A stretch of DNA of 64,000 bases from Nocardia bovistercoris. GTDB taxonomy: Bacteria > Actinomycetota > Actinomycetes > Mycobacteriales > Mycobacteriaceae. Positions 59,110 to 64,000 of this stretch are shown here, in pieces. How positions within the stretch are numbered: position 1 is the first letter of the stretch; each line of letters starts with the position of its first letter. The stretch is from the NCBI RefSeq assembly GCF_015674855.1, contig NZ_JADMLG010000006.1, positions 124,001-188,000 on the forward strand, written 5' to 3'. A program made the translations under genes and the position numbers. Below the pieces are notes generated by a model that was not told the DNA's origin, did no database searches, and worked only from the letters and a program-made list of their open reading frames with translations.

Positions 59110-61293
59110 GTGTCCGAAAGCGAGAACCCGGCGATCGCGTCGCCCACTCCGAAGACCGAACACCGCCCGCGCACCAACAAGGACTGGTGGCCCGAGCAGA
59201 TCGACGTGTCGGTTCTGCACGCCCACTCCGCCAAGTCGAACCCGCTGGGCGAGGACTTCGACTACGCCAAGGAATTCGCGAAGCTCGACGTCGACGCGCT
59301 CAAGGCCGACGTCGCCGCGGTGCTCACCGACTCGCAGGACTGGTGGCCCGCCGACTACGGCAACTACGGCGGTCTGTTCATCCGGCTGTCCTGGCACGCG
59401 GCGGGCACCTACCGCATCGCCGACGGCCGCGGCGGCGGCGGTCAGGGCGCGCAGCGCTTCGCCCCGCTCAACAGCTGGCCCGACAACGGCAACCTGGACA
59501 AGGCGCGCCGCCTGCTGTGGCCGGTCAAGCAGAAGTACGGCAACTCCATCTCCTGGGCCGACCTGCTGGTCTTCGCGGGCAATGTGGCTCTCGACTCGAT
59601 GGGATTCCAGACCTTCGGCTTCGGCTTCGGCCGCGCCGACGTGTGGGAGCCCGAAGAGATCTTTTGGGGTCCCGAGGACACCTGGCTCGGCGACGAGCGC
59701 TACAGCGGTGACCGGGAACTGTCGGGTCCGCTCGGCGCCGTCCAGATGGGTCTGATCTACGTCAACCCGGAAGGCCCCAACGGTCAGCCCGACCCGGTGG
59801 CCGCCGCGCGCGACATCCGCGAGACCTTCGCCCGCATGGCGATGAACGACGAGGAGACCGCCGCCCTCATCATCGGCGGTCACAGCTTCGGCAAGACCCA
59901 CGGCGCGGGCGACGCGAGCCTGGTCGGCGTCGAGCCGGAAGGCGCGCCGATCGAGCAGCAGGGCTGCGGCTGGAAGAGCGCGTTCGGCTCGGGCAAGGGC
60001 AAGGACGCCATCACCAGCGGCCTCGAGGTCGTATGGACCTCGACTCCGACCCAGTGGGGCAACGGCTTCCTGGAGAACCTCTACGGCTACGAGTGGGAGC
60101 TGACCAAGAGCCCGGCGGGCGCGTGGCAGTGGACCGCCAAGGACGGCGCGGGCGCGGGCACCATCCCCGACCCGTTCGACGGTCCGGCGCGCAACCCCAC
60201 GATGCTCACCACCGACCTGGCGCTGCGCGAGGACCCGACCTACGCGAAGATCACCCGTCGCTGGCTCGACCACCCCGAGGAGCTGGCCGACGCCTTCGCC
60301 AAGGCGTGGTACAAGTTGCTGCACCGCGACCTCGGCCCGGTCAGCCGCTACCTCGGCCCCTGGGTGCCCGAGGCGCAGCTGTGGCAGGACCCGGTCCCGG
60401 CCGTCGACCACGCGCTGGTCGACGACCAGGACGTGGCGGCGCTCAAGGCCAAGGTCCTCGACTCGGACCTCTCGGTCGCGCAGCTGGTCAAGACGGCGTG
60501 GTCGGCGGCGAGCAGCTTCCGCAGCACCGACAAGCGCGGTGGTGCGAACGGCGCCCGACTGCGGCTGGCCCCGCAGAAGGACTGGGAACTCAACGAGCCC
60601 GCCGAACTGGCGAAGGTGCTGCCCGTCCTGGAAGGCATCCAGCAGGAGTTCAACGCCTCGGCCGCGGGCGGCAAGAAGATCTCGCTGGCCGACCTGATCG
60701 TGCTGGCCGGTTCCGCGGCGGTCGAGAAGGCTGCGTCCGACGCGGGCATCGAGGTCACCGTGCCGTTCCACCCCGGACGCACCGACGCGAGCCAGGAAGA
60801 CACCGACGTGGAGTCGTTCGCGGTGCTCGAGCCGCGTGCCGACGGTTTCCGCAACTACGTGCGGACGGGCGAGAAGGCTCCGCTGGAGCGTCTGCTGCTC
60901 GAGCGCGCGTACCTGCTCGATGTGACCGCGCCCGAGCTGACCGTGCTGATCGGCGGTCTGCGTGTGCTCGGCGCCAACTACGGCGGCGCCGAGCACGGCG
61001 TGTTCACCGACCGTCCCGGTGTGCTGAGCAACGACTTCTTCGTCAACCTGCTCGACCAGAACACCGAGTGGAAGTCCTCGGAGTCGACGGAGAACGTGTA
61101 CGAGGGCTTCGACCGGGCCACCGGTAAGGCCAAGTACACCGCCACCGCGAACGACCTCGTGTTCGGTTCGCATTCGGTGCTGCGCGCGATCGCCGAGATC
61201 TACGCCCAGCAGGACAGCCCGGCGAAGTTCGTGAACGACTTCGTCGCCGCCTGGGTCAAGGTCGTCGACAGCGATCGCTTCGATCTGGCCTGA
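59110..61293 (+). CDS. katG: Catalase-peroxidase KatG
   Basis: A 727-residue bifunctional heme catalase-peroxidase. Distal residues Arg92, Trp95 and His96 are in IRLSWHAAGTYR; the Trp-Tyr-Met adduct is completed by YVNPEGPNG and the Met in FARMAMN; proximal heme His lies in IIGGHSFGKTHGAG. ITSGLEVVW keeps the Ser equivalent to Ser315 of M. tuberculosis KatG, the residue changed in isoniazid resistance. The second, non-heme half is complete. GTG start; FurA-controlled operon; ends in an intrinsic terminator. Confidence 0.97.
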   Translation: MSESENPAIASPTPKTEHRPRTNKDWWPEQIDVSVLHAHSAKSNPLGEDFDYAKEFAKLDVDALKADVAAVLTDSQDWWPADYGNYGGLFIRLSWHAAGTYRIADGRGGGGQGAQRFAPLNSWPDNGNLDKARRLLWPVKQKYGNSISWADLLVFAGNVALDSMGFQTFGFGFGRADVWEPEEIFWGPEDTWLGDERYSGDRELSGPLGAVQMGLIYVNPEGPNGQPDPVAAARDIRETFARMAMNDEETAALIIGGHSFGKTHGAGDASLVGVEPEGAPIEQQGCGWKSAFGSGKGKDAITSGLEVVWTSTPTQWGNGFLENLYGYEWELTKSPAGAWQWTAKDGAGAGTIPDPFDGPARNPTMLTTDLALREDPTYAKITRRWLDHPEELADAFAKAWYKLLHRDLGPVSRYLGPWVPEAQLWQDPVPAVDHALVDDQDVAALKAKVLDSDLSVAQLVKTAWSAASSFRSTDKRGGANGARLRLAPQKDWELNEPAELAKVLPVLEGIQQEFNASAAGGKKISLADLIVLAGSAAVEKAASDAGIEVTVPFHPGRTDASQEDTDVESFAVLEPRADGFRNYVRTGEKAPLERLLLERAYLLDVTAPELTVLIGGLRVLGANYGGAEHGVFTDRPGVLSNDFFVNLLDQNTEWKSSESTENVYEGFDRATGKAKYTATANDLVFGSHSVLRAIAEIYAQQDSPAKFVNDFVAAWVKVVDSDRFDLA

Positions 61294-61305
61294 GTTCTCC
61301 CCCGC

Positions 61306-61350
61306 GAATTCCGGGTCGATCCTTCGGGATCGGCCCGGAATTCCGCTTTT
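61306..61350 (+). terminator. Intrinsic terminator of furA-katG
   Basis: GAATTCCGGG (61306-61315) pairs with CCCGGAATTC (61334-61343); inside, GATCC and GGATC form a second stem around TTCG. CGCTTTT follows, giving a T-run. It also suits the convergent SDR gene. Confidence 0.85.
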
Positions 61351-61365
61351 CGGACGCCCGCCGAA

Positions 61366-62127
61366 TCACTTGGGCGCGAAGCGCATTCCGGCGTCCAGGC
61401 GCAGGCACTGACCGTTGAGCATGGCGTTGTCGACGATCGCGGCGACCAGTTTCGCGTATTCGTCGGGGCGGCCCATCCGCTTCGGGAAGGCGTTGCCCGC
61501 GACCAGCGGGGTGACGAACTCGGCGGGGACGCCCGCGAGGATTCCGGTGTCGAACAGCGACGGCGCGATGGCAAGCACCCGCACGCCGACCGAGCCGAGG
61601 TCACGGGCCATGGTGAGCGCCATGCCCGCGATGCCCGCCTTCGCCGCGGTGTAGGCGACCTGACCGATCTGGCCTTCGAAGGCCGCGATGGACGCGGTGT
61701 TGATGATGACGCCGCGTTCGCCGTCGGCATTGGGCTCGCCCTGGCTCATGTGCCAGGCCTGTAGCCGGTTGAGGTTGAAGGTCGAGATCAGGTTCAGGTT
61801 GATGATCTGGGTGAACGATTCCAGGTCGTGCGGCCCGGTCTTGGTCAGCGTGCGCTTGGCCGCGCCGCCGCCCGCGGTGTTGACGGCGATGTCGAGACCG
61901 CCCAGCTCGGCGACGATGTCCTCGAGGGTCTTCTCGACGCCCGCGTGGTCGGTGATGTCACCGCTGAAGAAGGTGCCGCCCAGGTCGGCGGCCACTTTCT
62001 GCCCGTCGCTCTCGGCGCGGTCGACGACAACGACCTTCGCGCCCCGCGCGGCGAGCAGTTCGGCGCTGGCGCGCCCCATTCCGGACGCACCGCCGACGAC
62101 GACGGCGCGGGCTCCCTGAATCTCCAT
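61366..62127 (-). CDS. SDR of the 3-hydroxyacyl-CoA dehydrogenase type II (17-beta-HSD10) group
   Basis: A 253-residue SDR: GGASGMG (12-18) binds NAD, VNTAGGG stands for NNAG, and GERGVIINTASIAAFEGQIGQVAYTAAKAGIAGMALTMARDL contains Ser/Tyr/Lys in the form typical of mitochondrial HSD10 and its actinobacterial relatives. NFSGDI-like FFSGDITD marks the NAD-specific acidic residue. It oxidises 3-hydroxyacyl-CoA or hydroxysteroids; the family, not this enzyme, is the basis of this. Convergent with katG and alone in its unit. Confidence 0.9.
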   Translation of the reverse strand: MEIQGARAVVVGGASGMGRASAELLAARGAKVVVVDRAESDGQKVAADLGGTFFSGDITDHAGVEKTLEDIVAELGGLDIAVNTAGGGAAKRTLTKTGPHDLESFTQIINLNLISTFNLNRLQAWHMSQGEPNADGERGVIINTASIAAFEGQIGQVAYTAAKAGIAGMALTMARDLGSVGVRVLAIAPSLFDTGILAGVPAEFVTPLVAGNAFPKRMGRPDEYAKLVAAIVDNAMLNGQCLRLDAGMRFAPK

Positions 62128-63045
62128 CTCTGACCACTTTCGTAGAGGATTCGATCATCCCGAGTGTTACATACATCGCATCGCATGCGGATTCGGCATG
62201 GGGTCGACCGCACGCCCGCGACCAGGGGTGGCCCTGGTCTCGACGCGTGAGTGAGCGACGCGTCGACGTGACCGTGGTGCGCTGGTACGAACGCCGCGGT
62301 GCGCGCCCGATCGTGCCGCGCCGGCCCGAGGCCGCGCACGCGCACCTGCCCGCCGCCATCACGCGGACCCCCGTCTCGGCCACACGGAAACCCCGCCTGC
62401 GGCGAGCGGCGCGAATTCCGTTCGGGCTGAGCTGAGTTCGCCCGATCAGCGCACGCCGGGCCGCGCCGCGCGTCTTTCGGACCTCCGTGCGACCTCGCGT
62501 CCACGAGTACACACCGCGTGACGCTCTTCCGTGCGACCGGGGCCTGCTCGTGCGGCGAACCCTCGGCGACACCGACCCCCGGACGGACAGTCGGCGGCTG
62601 CGCTGCGGTTACCGTGCCCGACCCACTCCGCGCGGACGAACTGAAACGTTGATGGCTCATTTTCGGCAGCGCGGGACGCTCTCGAGTTCTGCCGGAATTT
62701 GATTGCAAACTCTTGAGAATTGTCTTTTCGTGACTGAGAATAGTCCTCTCAACAGGCCGTCGACCACATCGAAGCCGCCCGACGGGACAGACGAAGGACA
62801 ACATCTGGCAATCCCCCTTGCCACCGCCGTAAACCTAGGTCGACCTGCCTGTCGGCCGACACCGGTCGCCTCATGGCAGGCACAGCGGAACCCGAGTAGC
62901 CGAATCATCGGATACTCACCTGATCGAAAGCAGTACGAAGACAAATGCTCTACCGACGACACCCGAATATTCGCGAGGACAGCGGCGGCTCGCACCCGCG
63001 CGAAAACACCGACCGACCCGAGGTCGACCCGATGCGGGCATCGCG
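62128..63045. other. Gene-free region of 0.9 kb
   Basis: No convincing gene was found on either strand. 62128-62660 is GC-rich; 62690-62770 is AT-richer and holds direct, related elements (CTTGAGAATTGTC, CTGAGAATAGTCC), and TGCCTG/CAGGCA (62848-62884) can pair across a loop. The last 120 bases are the leader of the next gene. An untranslated RNA or a promoter region for the operon at the right edge is possible. Confidence 0.35.
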
Positions 63046-63954
63046 GTGACCAACTCGCTCGTTCGCCCATCGACCCGACCGCTTCCGAACACACCCGATC
63101 CGCACGGCGCCGAGCGCACGCGATCGGTCTGCGCGAACCCCGGCCGCGACGCCGCGGGGCCGTGGACGGCGGCCTGCGGCGGCCTGCCCGAATTACGGTT
63201 CTCCCCTCGACTCACACCCGGCGGCCTCGAACTGTTCCTGGCCGCGCTGCGCCTGACCGTGCGGCGGCGCGGCTACGTCCTGATCCGCGAGGCGAATTTC
63301 GGCCGAACGGCCTTGCGCGCCTTACTCCAAGCCATCGCCGACCCCGGCCTCCCGGTCGACGCGGAACTGCGGCGGCGACTGTGCGTCCACGGCACGCCGC
63401 CGTCGCTGCCGGTGCCCGCCCGGGTCCCCGCGCTGCCGCTGCACCGCGACGCGGTGCTCGTTGAGGCGCCCGGCGAACTCCTCGGCTTCAGCGCACTGGC
63501 CACCGACCCCGCGTTCGACGCGGGCGCGCTGGAACTGGTGGATTCGGTGACTGCGCTCACCGAATTCCCCACCGATCTGCTGCGCGTGCTGGCATCGCGT
63601 GCCTTCGAATACCGGTTACGTGATTGCAGTCCGTTCCCGAATGTGCCGCCGGAATGGTTCGTCCGCCCCACCTTCGTCCGTGCCGCGGCAGGCCGCGCCC
63701 TCAATATCGTCCTGCCGCCCACACCACGACCCGGCATCGCGGCGCCGTGGGAGACCCGGCTGCGTGGACTCGGGCCGCGCGCGTCGGCCGACCAGATCGC
63801 CCGCGTCGACGATCACCTGCGCGCCTCGTCCACCTTCCGATCCCACACCTGGTCGACCGCCGACGCGGTGGTCGTCGACAACAGTCGTGTCCTGCACGGC
63901 ATCGCCGCCGTGCCCGCCGCGGCCCGCCACCACGTGATCCGCGAATCCCTGTGA
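63046..63954 (+). CDS. TauD/TfdA-like Fe(II)/2-oxoglutarate oxygenase
   Basis: A 302-residue protein with the pattern of the TauD/clavaminate-synthase-like family: RRRGYVLIREANFG early, PLHRDAVLVEAPGELLGFSAL with the iron-binding HxD, and VVVDNSRVLHGIAAVPAAARHHVIRESL with the distal His and the Arg that binds 2-oxoglutarate. Such enzymes hydroxylate or otherwise modify amino acids and peptides, often in antibiotic pathways. The GTG start is uncertain, as the first 45 residues look disordered. Its stop overlaps a further gene (GTGA), so a longer operon continues past the window. Confidence 0.72.
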   Translation: MTNSLVRPSTRPLPNTPDPHGAERTRSVCANPGRDAAGPWTAACGGLPELRFSPRLTPGGLELFLAALRLTVRRRGYVLIREANFGRTALRALLQAIADPGLPVDAELRRRLCVHGTPPSLPVPARVPALPLHRDAVLVEAPGELLGFSALATDPAFDAGALELVDSVTALTEFPTDLLRVLASRAFEYRLRDCSPFPNVPPEWFVRPTFVRAAAGRALNIVLPPTPRPGIAAPWETRLRGLGPRASADQIARVDDHLRASSTFRSHTWSTADAVVVDNSRVLHGIAAVPAAARHHVIRESL

Positions 63955-64000
63955 CCCGCACCGACACCGGCGGCTTCATGGCCGCGCACGTGCTCGCACA
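63951..64000 (+). CDS. Partial gene at the right edge
   Basis: A GTG overlapping the TGA of the oxygenase gene (GTGA) opens a frame beginning VTRTDTGGFMAAHVLA that runs off the window. Only 16 codons are visible, so the product cannot be named; translational coupling implies it belongs to the oxygenase operon. Confidence 0.55.
   Translation, partial: MTRTDTGGFMAAHVLA

Noticed and set aside
59020..61173. Long minus-strand frame inside katG
   Set aside because: Antisense shadow of a full, conserved KatG; long antisense frames are expected in GC-rich genes.

Overview
The window is high-GC DNA with the gene style of a mycolic-acid actinomycete, most likely Nocardia or a close relative. This is inferred from gene content, not from a marker gene: a furA-katG pair, an Lsr2 nucleoid protein, a DUF3556 membrane protein, a SigB/SigF-family sigma factor, many TetR regulators, GTG starts, and GTGA or ATGA stop/start overlaps. 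No rRNA, tRNA, CRISPR array, transposase or integrase was found. The layout looks chromosomal, with about 60 genes in short operons and many hairpin terminators between convergent genes.

Region by region. 0-15 kb: csbD-like stress gene, a methyltransferase, a MarR/membrane protein/SDR group, an unusual two-domain-tail Lsr2, a secreted protein, a GlxA-type regulator next to an MBL-fold hydrolase, an LLM flavin monooxygenase, a membrane-anchored unknown, and a secreted esterase. 15-30 kb: a catabolic block with a DUF3556 membrane protein, a Baeyer-Villiger-type monooxygenase, a TetR regulator, a branched-chain-amino-acid-type (Liv) ABC importer in which two permeases and one ATPase are fused, its lipoprotein receptor, an epimerase/reductase, a carboxymuconolactone-decarboxylase-fold protein, a Cys-less thiolase homologue with its DUF35 partner (resembling Ltp2-type retro-aldolases) and an epoxide hydrolase. 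Similar inverted repeats (RGACA-NN-TGTCY) precede several of these genes, suggesting one regulon for uptake and breakdown of a lipid-like or terpenoid/steroid-like substrate.

30-41 kb: a bcp peroxiredoxin divergent from a TetR gene across a 31-bp palindrome, a MerR-PP2C phosphatase fusion, a TetR/SDR pair sharing a TTGACG-NN-CGTCAA site, two HEAT-repeat proteins (one fused to MerR), a cytochrome P450, and an operon of two paralogous membrane proteins with orphan cytochrome-oxidase subunit III and IV homologues, preceded by a palindrome and a tandem-repeat leader. 41-53 kb: hydrolase, TetR, a molybdopterin oxidoreductase, a secreted sulfatase, an MHYT membrane sensor, and an AraC/methyltransferase pair.

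53-62 kb: a stress block. A heme-oxygenase-like iron enzyme with a CDGSH protein, a DUF6328-like membrane protein, a CBS protein and a SigB/SigF-type sigma factor lie together. Several promoters in this block match the SigB/SigF pattern G(G/T)TT-N15-GGGTA(T/G). A TetR/enoyl-CoA hydratase pair with two copies of one palindrome, then furA-katG and an SDR follow. The right edge, after a 0.9-kb gap, starts a new operon with a TauD-like Fe(II)/2-oxoglutarate oxygenase, possibly the border of a specialised-metabolism cluster.
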